From positions 159,310 through 223,309 of the forward strand of contig NZ_JQJJ01000015.1 in assembly GCF_000745475.1 (NCBI RefSeq): a stretch of 64,000 nucleotides of DNA, given 5' to 3'. This DNA is from Allobosea sp. UNC402CLCol. Its GTDB lineage: Bacteria; Pseudomonadota; Alphaproteobacteria; Rhizobiales; Beijerinckiaceae. Each line of letters opens with the position of its first letter. Within the stretch, counting starts at the first letter, position 1. Under the pieces are notes generated by a model that was not told where the DNA came from, ran no database searches, and saw only the letters and a program-made list of their open reading frames with translations. Both the position numbers and the translations under genes were made by a program. Positions 1 to 8,200 of this stretch are shown in pieces.

Positions 1-2271
1 ATCTCATATTTCTTCAGCAAGCCGGTCGCGCGATCTTACGTCTTCGAGCGCAAGATGCCGGATTCGCCGTTGAGGCAGACCGTCGGGTTCACCCTCGACA
101 CGACCGATACACCGATCAGAGCCTTCGACTTCACGCTGATGCAATGGCCGCTGCTCGCATTCTTGCGATGGGCCTTAGAGCGCCACGGCTGGAGATCACC
201 TGGAAGACTGGCGGCGGGTCTCCAGGTCGTGTCATGGCGGCTTGAGGTTCCTGAGATCGCGAGCGGCAAAGACCTGACCATACGATATCTGCTGTTCGCC
301 GCGGCTGGATTGCCAGCAGTCGGCTTCGCCGCCGTTGCAGTCTGCGCGGCTTGGCTGGGCTTCTTAAAACCGAGCGATGTCATGATGGGGCTGTTGAGTA
401 TCGCCGGCTGGCTGCCGACGATCGCACTCGTTGCCGCAGTGATCGCGATCTTCAAACGGCGTGACAGCTTTTACGATCAGGCGGCTAGGACGCGCGTCGT
501 GATGGTCGTCGATCCGCAGTCTGTCGAGGCACGGTCGACAGAGCCGCCATCAACGAAGAGCGTCCCATTTTCATTGAGAACTTCAGCAATCACCTCTAAG
601 GCCGCGTTGGGGTTGGCGCTGTTGCTGGTGCTGATATTCGCGGCGGAGCTCGTAAATGCGCGTTTGGCCGGGCGGGTGCAGGGCTTTTCGGTCGATTGGC
701 AGACAGGAGGTCTGTTCGGCGGCGTGTCCTATGAGGCAACCGCCCAAGGCGGGCAGTGGTACAGGCTCGCGACGTCCTCATTCCTGCATTGGAGCCTGAA
801 CCATCTCGCCACCAACCTCGTCGCGCTCCTTGCGGTCGGGGTCTTGCTGGAGCCCATCATCGGCGCTGCGTGGTTCGTTGCGATTTTTCTGCTGAGCGGC
901 CTAGCGGGAGCCGGCCTCTCGATCATGCAAAACCTGCCCAACACGATGAGCATGGGAGCCTCGGGAGCCATCCTCGGCCTCATGGCCGCCGGCTTGATCC
1001 TCTCGTTTCGGCTGGCTGAGGGACCGCGTCGGCTTTGGTTGCAAGCTGTCAGCATCGTGGTTCTCGGAGGCTCCCTGGCTCAAGGCAGTGGGCTTCCGGA
1101 TTTAGGTTCAGATCATGCTTCGCATCTGGGCGGCGCCTTGGCAGGAAGCGCCGTTGGCGCGATTTTTATGCTCTTTTACAGATCGGACCGCCTTCCAGCA
1201 CTCGGGAGATTCGCCGTCGGGGCTGCTGTTCTCGCCTCTGCTGCCACAGCCGCATCGATCCCAAGTGCAGGATTTGGCGACTTCTCGCTGGATCGTCTTC
1301 TCGTGCCTGCGCAAGTCATGCCGAAGAGCGACGCGGAATGGGGGGCCCGGGCGAACGAGCTCGCAAGACGCTATCCACGTGATCCGAGAGTGCAGATGGC
1401 GCTGGCCCTGGCCGCCGGCTCGGATGTTTCTGCAAGAGATCGCGCGCTTCAGGGGGTAAAAGTCACAGCCGCGGCGCTGAGGCGGAATGACCAGACCTTC
1501 GCGCTGACGATTTACCGTAATGCGCTGAAGGCTGTCGGACGATCCCGCATAGCGGCCTATGATTTCGTTGAAGCCAAGCTGAAGCTGACCGAGGCATTGG
1601 CCTTCCAACTCCCGCTCGATCCCGAACTGCTCTATCTGCGCGCTGACGCCGAGCAAGGGCTTGGAGAATGGTCTGCCGCCAAGGATGACTTGCAGAAGCT
1701 TTTAGCAGCCTTACCTGGAAACGTGCCCGGCTGGATAGCACTTGCGTTTGTGATGTCGGCGACCGGTGACCAGGCTGCTGCGATCAATTTCAGCAGCATC
1801 GCGCTGCTCCACGATCCGAAAAGTTTCAGTGCCCATCGGCAGCGCGGCTGGTTCTCTTATCTCGACGGCCGTTATGAGAGGGCATTGGTCGAGCTGGAGA
1901 AGGCGCGGGAACTCGATCCCAAAGACCATTACGCGGCAATCTGGGTTCATCTGGCGTCACTGCGGGCGGGTCTGGGCCCTCGCATCGATCTGGTTGCGCA
2001 GCAACTCGACCTGGCCAAATGGCCTGGTCCCGTGATGCGCTATCTTCGCAGTGAAATCGATGTGGCAGCCCTGCGGTCACTTGCAGCGAGCAAGGATGCC
2101 GTCCGCGATCAAAACCAACGGTGCGAAGCCAACTTCTATATCGGCGAAAATCTTCTCGCACATGACCCTGCCGAAGCTGCCACGAACTTCCGCGCTGCGC
2201 GAGAGATTTGCCCAAAAAGGTATTATGAGTGGGTTGGGGCTGGCGTGGAGCTCTCCAAGAAGATCGACTAG
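1..2271 (+). CDS. Rhomboid-family intramembrane serine protease with C-terminal TPR repeats (5' end outside window)
   Basis: Rhomboid proteases cut transmembrane substrates inside the membrane. After two or three hydrophobic segments (numbering from the Met codon at 55, about residues 80-140 and 180-200) comes the rhomboid core: a WYRLATSSFLHW...HLATN block near residues 235-255, the catalytic GASG motif with Ser303, and SHLGG with the probable catalytic His357. The last ~300 residues read as degenerate tetratricopeptide repeats (for example near 530-650), probably a soluble protein-binding tail. Codons 1-54 are open and look coding, so the true start is probably upstream of the window; Met55 is the first internal ATG. 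An IS3 remnant follows. The family call is strong; substrate and partners are unknown. Confidence 0.85.
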   Translation: MSYFFSKPVARSYVFERKMPDSPLRQTVGFTLDTTDTPIRAFDFTLMQWPLLAFLRWALERHGWRSPGRLAAGLQVVSWRLEVPEIASGKDLTIRYLLFAAAGLPAVGFAAVAVCAAWLGFLKPSDVMMGLLSIAGWLPTIALVAAVIAIFKRRDSFYDQAARTRVVMVVDPQSVEARSTEPPSTKSVPFSLRTSAITSKAALGLALLLVLIFAAELVNARLAGRVQGFSVDWQTGGLFGGVSYEATAQGGQWYRLATSSFLHWSLNHLATNLVALLAVGVLLEPIIGAAWFVAIFLLSGLAGAGLSIMQNLPNTMSMGASGAILGLMAAGLILSFRLAEGPRRLWLQAVSIVVLGGSLAQGSGLPDLGSDHASHLGGALAGSAVGAIFMLFYRSDRLPALGRFAVGAAVLASAATAASIPSAGFGDFSLDRLLVPAQVMPKSDAEWGARANELARRYPRDPRVQMALALAAGSDVSARDRALQGVKVTAAALRRNDQTFALTIYRNALKAVGRSRIAAYDFVEAKLKLTEALAFQLPLDPELLYLRADAEQGLGEWSAAKDDLQKLLAALPGNVPGWIALAFVMSATGDQAAAINFSSIALLHDPKSFSAHRQRGWFSYLDGRYERALVELEKARELDPKDHYAAIWVHLASLRAGLGPRIDLVAQQLDLAKWPGPVMRYLRSEIDVAALRSLAASKDAVRDQNQRCEANFYIGENLLAHDPAEAATNFRAAREICPKRYYEWVGAGVELSKKID

Positions 2272-2292
2272 GTGCGTAAAGCAGCGTCTCTC

Positions 2293-2309
2293 AGCTTGAA
2301 GGGCAAGCT
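2293..2309 (+). terminator. Hairpin downstream of rhomboid gene, weak terminator candidate
   Basis: AGCTTG (2293-2298) and CAAGCT (2304-2309) pair over a 5-nt loop, 21 bases after the rhomboid stop codon. There is no T run, so intrinsic termination is doubtful. Confidence 0.25.
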
Positions 2310-2467
2310 CACACTGAGAACGGTATCAGGTTCAGCGTGCTTCTGGCCGCCCCTGAAAGGTGTTCCTCCGTGAAGTAAGCATTTGAACCCTGTGGTCCTG
2401 ACCCTGGAAACGGATCCTGTTGTCGTGCAATTTTTGGGCACTCTGAGCCTCCTAGAGGACAGATGCC

Positions 2468-2700
2468 ATGCCACGCGATCGATGCACGAATGAGCAAATC
2501 GCCTTTGCCCTTCGGCAGGCGAAGAACGGCACGACGGTGGCGGAGAACTGCCGGAAGATAGGCGTCCACCGCTGGAAGAAGCAGTTTTCCGGGATGGGAA
2601 GGGTCGAGATCCGGCGCCTCAGAGCCAAATGCAAGGCTTGGCCGAAAGGCTATGTGCAGCTGCGCGAGGAGGGCATCTTCGGTGCCGCTGCCAAGCGCGG
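2468..2700 (+). pseudogene. IS3-family transposase OrfA remnant
   Basis: The start of the frame (DRCTNEQIAFALRQAKNGTT...AENCRKIGVH...WKKQFSGMG...EIRRLR) matches the helix-turn-helix N-terminus of IS3-family OrfA proteins (IS407-like subgroup). The stretch between the usual VS and WKKQF is shortened, and after about residue 60 the similarity is lost into unrelated sequence. No OrfB (DDE) frame follows, and I saw no clear terminal inverted repeats. It is a dead relic between the rhomboid gene and the stress genes. Confidence 0.6.
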
Positions 2701-2741
2701 AGGCAAGCCTCCAGCGACAATCGCAGAGCCTGCGGTAGGCT

Positions 2742-2766
2742 GGAACCTTTGCCGTTGTCTGCTGTT
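2742..2766 (+). promoter_or_regulatory. EcfG-type (general stress sigma) promoter candidate
   Basis: GGAAC (2742-2746), 16-nt spacer, TGTT (2763-2766), 36 bases before the ATG at 2802. The -35 is perfect; the -10 deviates at its first base. It would drive the plasmid-stabilisation-like gene. Confidence 0.5.
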
Positions 2767-2801
2767 CGCAGGGTTTAACCACCCAAACTGTGGAGGCAGG
2801 C

Positions 2802-3122
2802 ATGCCACGGGGTGATAAATCCAAATACACCGACAAGCAGGAGCGCAAGGCCGACCACATCGCCGAGGGCTACGAGAAGCGCGGAGTTTCCGAGAAGGAG
2901 GCCGAGCGGCGGGCGTGGGCGACCGTCAACAAGGATGATGGCGGTGGGAAGAAGGCGGGCGGATCCGGGCGGGGGAAGGAAACCGGCCATCCCGCCGCGC
3001 ACAGGGGCGGCGAGAAGGGCGGTAATGCTTCTGCAGAGCGCAGCGCCGCCGATCGATCGGCATCGGCAAAGAAGGCGGCGGCGACGCGAAAGCGCAATGC
3101 CGAGCACAGAGCTAACCACTGA
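2802..3122 (+). CDS. Small basic protein annotated in relatives as 'plasmid stabilization protein'
   Basis: A 106-residue, very hydrophilic Lys/Arg/Gly-rich protein. Its N-terminus (PRGDKSKYTDKQERKADHI, then EKRGVSEKEAERRAWATVNK) is a conserved block found in small alphaproteobacterial proteins commonly labelled plasmid stabilization proteins, although no partitioning or toxin-antitoxin role is evident. The second half is low-complexity and likely disordered. The start at 2802 is chosen because GGAGG lies 5 nt upstream; a GTG at 2790 is less likely. The EcfG-type site upstream and the neighbouring KGG and YflT-like genes suggest a general-stress role, which is inference. Confidence 0.7.
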   Translation: MPRGDKSKYTDKQERKADHIAEGYEKRGVSEKEAERRAWATVNKDDGGGKKAGGSGRGKETGHPAAHRGGEKGGNASAERSAADRSASAKKAAATRKRNAEHRANH

Positions 3123-3131
3123 AAAGAAGTT

Positions 3132-3156
3132 GGAACAGCCCTGCGTCTGGGTCGTT
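3132..3156 (+). promoter_or_regulatory. EcfG-type promoter, perfect match
   Basis: GGAAC (3132-3136), 16-nt spacer, CGTT (3153-3156). This equals the alphaproteobacterial EcfG/RpoE2 consensus. It lies about 80 bases before the KGG-protein start. Confidence 0.7.
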
Positions 3157-3237
3157 CATTCTAAGACCGGTCAGTCGGTCAACTCACCTCACACCGAGAT
3201 TCTCCGGCTCTTCGGAGAGCAACCTATGGAGCGAGTG

Positions 3238-3459
3238 ATGACTCATAACCAAGGCTTCGCCAACAACCCCGACAGGGCCCGCGACGCGGGCAAGAAGGGA
3301 GGCGAGCACAGCCACCAGAACGAACGCGGGCAGCAGTCCGCGTCGATCAGCGATCGCCCCCAGAGCGGATCGCACGGCACCGAGCGTGGCGGATCGGGCA
3401 ACTTTGCCAATGATCGCGGGCGCGCGTCGGAAGCAGGTCGCAAGGGCGGCCAGCACTAG
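3238..3459 (+). CDS. KGG-motif (YciG-like) stress-induced small protein
   Basis: A 73-residue, hydrophilic protein. It has two copies of the KGG-type motif: FANNPDRARDAGKKGGEHS near the start and FANDRGRASEAGRKGGQH at the C-terminus, typical of the stress-induced KGG repeat family (YciG-like). The centre is Ser/Gln/Gly-rich and probably disordered. ATG 3238 has GGAG 6 nt upstream; an in-frame ATG at 3226 would add four residues. A perfect EcfG-type promoter lies upstream and a strong terminator follows, so this is probably a monocistronic stress gene. The molecular role of the family is not established. Confidence 0.75.
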   Translation: MTHNQGFANNPDRARDAGKKGGEHSHQNERGQQSASISDRPQSGSHGTERGGSGNFANDRGRASEAGRKGGQH

Positions 3460-3483
3460 TCACCGTCGTAGTGCGAATTGGGT

Positions 3484-3511
3484 GGGCGGGTCCTTCGGGG
3501 CTCGCCCTTTT
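3484..3511 (+). terminator. Rho-independent terminator
   Basis: A 10-bp stem (3484-3493 with 3498-3507, two G-U pairs) closed by a TTCG tetraloop and followed by TTTT (3508-3511), 25 bases after the KGG-gene stop. Confidence 0.75.
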
Positions 3512-3529
3512 CGCAGCAGGGAGGCCAGC

Positions 3530-4018
3530 ATGCTTCAAGTCCAGACGATTACCAGAACCTATAAGACGTTCGAAGATGCACGGAATGTCGCGGTCCGCTT
3601 GGCCGAGGCTGGCATTCAGCTAGAGAGGATCGGCCTTCTCGGACAGCAAGCCGGCGGAGACGACAATACGGCTGCAGCGGCGGGAGTCGGAGGCGCTGCT
3701 GGTGCGGCAACGGGGCTCGCGCTTGGCTTGGGCGCCCTGACCATTCCGGGCGTCGGACCGATCATTGCGACCGGCTGGTTCCTGTCGGGCGCGGTGACCG
3801 GCGCATTGGCAGGAGGCGTTATGGGCGCGCTGGTCGATGCCGGTGTACCAGCGAATGACGCCGAACGTCACGCCAGCGAACACGCGCTGGGTCGGTCTGT
3901 GGTCTCTGTGCGTGTAGAGGAGCCCGACATCGCGCTGGCAACGCGGATCATGGATGCCGCAATGCCTGTCGAAGCGGGTGAGGATCCTCAGGCCGACCTC
4001 GCCAGGGTCGTGTCCTGA
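3530..4018 (+). CDS. YflT/GsiB-like general stress protein (glycine-zipper membrane-associated)
   Basis: 162 residues. The N-terminal part (TYKTFEDARNVAVRLAEAGI...ERIGLLG) resembles the YflT-type general stress protein 17M domain. Residues about 45-105 are two glycine/alanine-rich hydrophobic stretches (AAAGVGGAAGAATGLALG; GPIIATGWFLSGAVTGALAG) of glycine-zipper type that could insert in a membrane. The C-terminal part resumes an alpha/beta pattern (SVVSVRVEEPDIALATRIMDAA). The start at 3530 has AGGGAGG 5 nt upstream. The terminator before it implies its own promoter, but I see no EcfG site there. Same strand and theme as the two stress genes upstream. Confidence 0.7.
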   Translation: MLQVQTITRTYKTFEDARNVAVRLAEAGIQLERIGLLGQQAGGDDNTAAAAGVGGAAGAATGLALGLGALTIPGVGPIIATGWFLSGAVTGALAGGVMGALVDAGVPANDAERHASEHALGRSVVSVRVEEPDIALATRIMDAAMPVEAGEDPQADLARVVS

Positions 4019-4155
4019 CGCCCATTCTCGGCCGCAAAGCGTCCGGGGAACTAGTCCTGGCCGAGACGGTTCGACGACAAAGCGCTGGGGGCGTTGGCTG
4101 GCGACAGCGCCGCGGCTCACGGCCTGACGCCTGTCGATCGGTCCATGATCAGGTA

Positions 4156-4761
4156 CTATATGACGCCTTCAATAAGCCCGAGGCTTTGAGCTTCGTTCGC
4201 TTCGATATACCAGTTTTCTGGTGCGCGCTTCAGCACCTGCTCCATGGTCACCGATGATCCGGCGATGAGGTTTTCGAAGCCTTCGTTCTGAATCTGAATT
4301 GAATGCTCGATTTCGTTGAGCTTGGCTTTCAAATTCGCAATGCACGCCGTTAGCGGGCCATCCAGCATCACGTTGGCTTGTAGTTTGCGCTCGTGGATCA
4401 TAAGCCGCGTGCCGCGTGTAAGGTACCGGTTAGGGCGGGCGAAGAAGCTCATGAAGGTCGCACCCGCGGAGTAGATCGCAGCCTTTCCGAGCAAGACGAA
4501 GCGCCGGTTCGGCTCCTGCTCGCTGTGGAACCGGATATCCTCTCCCATCATGCGCGCAACCTCGGGGTCCCCGCCCAAGGTACTGAGTTCGATTACGACC
4601 AAACCTTCCAATGGCGACGTCATAAGTCGGTCTCGAAAGAACGCGTACATGACGTTATCCACGGTACCCGCCAGCAGGATTGGCGGGTTCAGGAAATCAC
4701 GCGGCTGCAATGGTCGGAAAAGATCGGATTGGGCATCATTCGAGTTCGATGGCAGGCTCAT
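4156..4761 (-). CDS. ClpP-like (S14/SDH-fold) protease subunit homologue
   Basis: 201 residues with the ClpP/crotonase fold pattern: GGDPEVARMMGEDI near 63-76, nucleophile Ser98 in IYSAGATF and His123 in LMIHE. The Ser-His spacing of 25 equals that of ClpP. At the place of the third triad member (ERD-x-FLSA-x-EA in ClpP) the sequence reads PENWYIEANEA, so the Asp is Asn183; activity is therefore uncertain. No Clp ATPase gene is near. ATG 4761 is preferred (AAGG 7 nt upstream); TTG 4767 is possible. An EcfG-type site precedes it, fitting a stress role. Confidence 0.75.
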   Translation of the reverse strand: MSLPSNSNDAQSDLFRPLQPRDFLNPPILLAGTVDNVMYAFFRDRLMTSPLEGLVVIELSTLGGDPEVARMMGEDIRFHSEQEPNRRFVLLGKAAIYSAGATFMSFFARPNRYLTRGTRLMIHERKLQANVMLDGPLTACIANLKAKLNEIEHSIQIQNEGFENLIAGSSVTMEQVLKRAPENWYIEANEAQSLGLIEGVI

Positions 4762-4791
4762 AGTCAAACCTTAGCAATGTCGGTGCGACCA

Positions 4792-4817
4792 AACTCGACG
4801 CTCCACTCGGCGGTTCC
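4792..4817 (-). promoter_or_regulatory. EcfG-type promoter candidate for the ClpP-like gene
   Basis: On the minus strand GGAAC (4817-4813), 17-nt spacer, AGTT (4795-4792), about 30 bases before the ATG at 4761. The -35 is perfect; the -10 keeps GTT. Confidence 0.45.
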
Positions 4818-5243
4818 ATGCGACAGCATTGGCACGATGTGAAGCTTTCGTTCCCAGGCGGTTCTGGCCGCTCTCGGGGCGGATCAAGAACCCAGTTTTG
4901 TCTCAAGAATCGTTGCCGAATCCGATTCAAGCATGGGCCCCGTCGGGCATAATGCTGACGGTTCGCAAACGAGTGTAAGGTTCGCCGCTCGACGGAAGCC
5001 TTTTCTTCTCGGCCACCACGAACAGTTTTCCGGTCGCGCATCGAAAGACTTGGCATTCCATTTCGTGCCCTTAATTGGCTGCTCGGCCGCGACACGCTGG
5101 GCAGCAAGTTGGCCGAGCAGCTGTGCTCATCAGGGGTGAGCGCAGGAGAAACGGCGCTCTCTGTCTTCTGATCCAAGCCCGCTAAAACGAAGCGGTCGCG
5201 CACAAAGCAGCCTCACGACGATGGCGAGTGATCGGTGTCGATG
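4818..5243. other. Non-coding stretch with an 11-bp inverted repeat
   Basis: I find no credible gene. A perfect 11-bp inverted repeat (GCTGCTCGGCC, 5078-5088, with its complement at 5111-5121, 22-nt loop) is the only clear structure; it has no T run and no obvious element around it. Confidence 0.4.
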
Positions 5244-8200
5244 TTAGCCGCGCAGAACCGCGACCGGCAACTCGCCCAAAGCCTCGCCAAGGGTCGCGCC
5301 CTGGCGGTGGAACTTCCGCTCGTTGCCCCAGAGCACGTCTCGCCATGAACCTTCGAGCATCGGCAGCGTCGCGATCAATTGCGCACGATGAGCTTGTGCT
5401 TCGTCGAACCGTCCGCCACCGAGCCGCATCACGATGACGACCAAGCGCTGCGGCCCGTGGCGGCGCTCGAATGCCAGAACCGTGTTCTCCGCATGGCCCT
5501 CGATAACCAGGGGCCGGTACACTCCCTCAGCGTAAAGCCGGGGTACCTCGCGGCGGTCCGTCAATAGCGCTTGCACGATGCGCTGCTTCACGCGACCGTC
5601 CCGCCAGGTCGCCATCAGGTCTCCGACGTCGCCGGACTCGGCGATCGCACTTTGCGCACCGGCGTAGTCGACCGGACGGCGATTGTCGGGGTCGACAAGC
5701 GACAGGTCCCAGAATTCGGTCCCTTGATAGAAATCGGGCACGCCCGGCAAAGTCAGCTTGAGGACAGTGCGGGCAAGGCTCTTCACCATTCCGCGCGATG
5801 CCATCTCCTGAGCCAGCGCGCGGAAACGTTGAAGAAACGGGCTGCCCGGCGCCAAGGCGGCGCCGATCAATTCTTTCGCAGCCGCCTCATATTCGATTCG
5901 TGGATTGGTCCAGCTCGTATGTCGCTTCGCTTCGCGAAGTGCTTTCTCAGCCCATCCTTGCATTCTATCCCGGAATGCATCGAGTTCGTCCTGATCATCC
6001 TGATCGAGAAGCTCCATCGGCCATGCGGCGAGCAGCTGCTGAAGGATCAGGTGCCGATCATTCGGGTCGGGGCCGGCCGCTGAACCGCGTTTGCTGCTGA
6101 TCGACTGCCAATCGTTGGCCGCCTGCGTCCACTCCGACGGCATCTCGCTGAGCGCCAGGAGGCGCGCGCGTGCATCCTCGCCACGCTTTGTGTCGTGTGT
6201 CGCGGTGGCGATCATCGCATTCGGCCATGACTTCTGGCGTTTGATGTTTGCGGCATGGAACGCTTCGGCAGAGAATCCAAAGGCGCTGGGCTCCCCGCCG
6301 ACCTCGTTCAAGGCAAGCAGTGGCACACGCCGATAGAAAAGCGTGTCCTCGACGCTTTTGGCAGTCACCGGCCCTGTCAGCTGCTGGAAGCGACGTCTAA
6401 ATCGACCGATGTGATCTGCGAGGAGACTATCCCCTTTGGCTTGACGATCGCCGAGGAGCGTCTCCGCGATGAAAGCGTGAACAGTATGGTCTGGCAGCGC
6501 ACTACGGGCGACCGATGCCGCAACAGTCTCTTCGATCAACTCCCTATCGTCGGGCGAGGCTTCGATGCCGACATAGCTCCGATAAACCGGGAACTCGACG
6601 ATGATCTCCGTAAGCGCCCGGCGCATGGCGTTGATCGTGTAGTCTCGCGTGCGCCTGTCGCACGCGGCGATCCGAGCGAGGTCGGAGGCGACGACTTCGA
6701 GCTCGCTCGCAAAGCTGCCTTCCAATACTTCGCGCTTTGCCCCCCGCAGAGCGTCTCCATACGCCTGCTGCGGGCCGGCGGCTTGCGCGTAGGCCTCCTC
6801 TATGGCCGTGGCGGCGGACTGGTCGACCAGCGCACCATCGAGCAGATTCAGCACATCGTAGCCGGTTGTGCCGGACATCGGCCAACCCCGCAGCCTTTCG
6901 CCATGCCCAAGGATCTTCTCCGCGACGACATAGAAGCCCGGCCCCACTCGCGCCTGCAGGGCCCGTAGGTAGCCCTCGGGATCAGCCAGCCCATCAATGT
7001 GGTCGATGCGCAGCCCTTGAACGCGGCCCGCCGCGACGAGATCGAGGATCAGGCCGTGCGTCCTGTCGAAGACTGCAGGCTCTTCAACGCGAACGCCGGC
7101 CAACGTGTTGATGTCGAAAAAGCGTCGGTAGTTGATCTCGCTTGCTGCGACGCGCCAATAGGCCAATCGGTAGCTCTGCAGCTCCAGTAGCCGGTGCAGC
7201 GTGTCGAAGCTTTCCTCGATGCCGCAAGTGCCGTTGATGAGTTCCAGGGCTCGCGCGACCGCTTGGCCGAGGGCGTCCGATACGGTAAACGCCGCGGATA
7301 GCCGGCGTTTGAGAGCTTCGCACTCCTCAATCAGTGCCTCAGGGGCGATGGACCGTTCACTCTCGAAGAGAAATCTGAGACGCGCCGAGATCGCCAGCAC
7401 CTCGCGGAAAGATGGTTCCGACACATCGACCGCCATAAGGATGCGATCCAGTACGATCGGGTAGGTGAGCGGGTTGACGGGAAAACGATGCTCGAAATGG
7501 CGTATGCTGAAGCCGCCCTGCTCGGCATCGAACGTCAGCCCGAGTTCGCCTTCCTCCAAGGCTTCGCCATATCGTTTCGCGAGGAACGGCAGGATCAGCT
7601 TTCCGTCCGCTCCCAGCCTGTCCCAGTCGATGTCGAAGGCGATCGCGTGCGGGGAGAGCCGGCCCCACTCGATCACCGACAGCCACCACGCGTTGTCCTC
7701 GCCGCCGATCCCCATGTGGTTGGGAACGATATCGAGCAGCAGACCGAGGCCATGCCTCTTCAGCGCGTCGGAGAAGCGCAGAAAGCCGTCCATGCCGCCG
7801 AGTTCTGGGTTGATCTCGGCGTGGTCGACGATGTCGTAGCCATGTGTCGAGCCAGGCCGGGCCTTCTGGATCGGGGACGCATAGACATGGCTGATCCCCA
7901 GCCGATCCAGATAGGGCAGGATCGGTATCGCGTCGTCGAACGTGAATCCGGCATGGAACTGCAGGCGATATGTGGCCCGCGGGGGCGGCGCCGCCAGCGC
8001 CATTCCGCCATGTCGCCGGCCGGTCCGGCCTTCGTCGGCAAGGTCGCGGAACAGCCCGATCCCCATCCCCGCTTTCCGGGCCGCATGTTGGGCGTCGCCA
8101 AGCTGGCGGCCCGCCTGCCATTGCAGCCAGGCGTGGAAATCGATCCTGTCGCGATGCGATGTCGTAAACTGGTCGACGGCTTCGCTCTCCGCGTCGCGGA

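Noticed and set aside
4047..4071. GGAAC-N16-GGTT, an EcfG-like site on the plus strand
   Set aside because: No credible gene begins downstream before the convergent ClpP-like gene, so it is left out as a promoter; it may be chance or the remains of a lost gene.
4736..5203. A 155-codon minus-strand frame with several Cys near its end
   Set aside because: It overlaps the start and promoter of the ClpP-like gene on the same strand, and its composition is Arg/Pro-rich with no recognisable domain.
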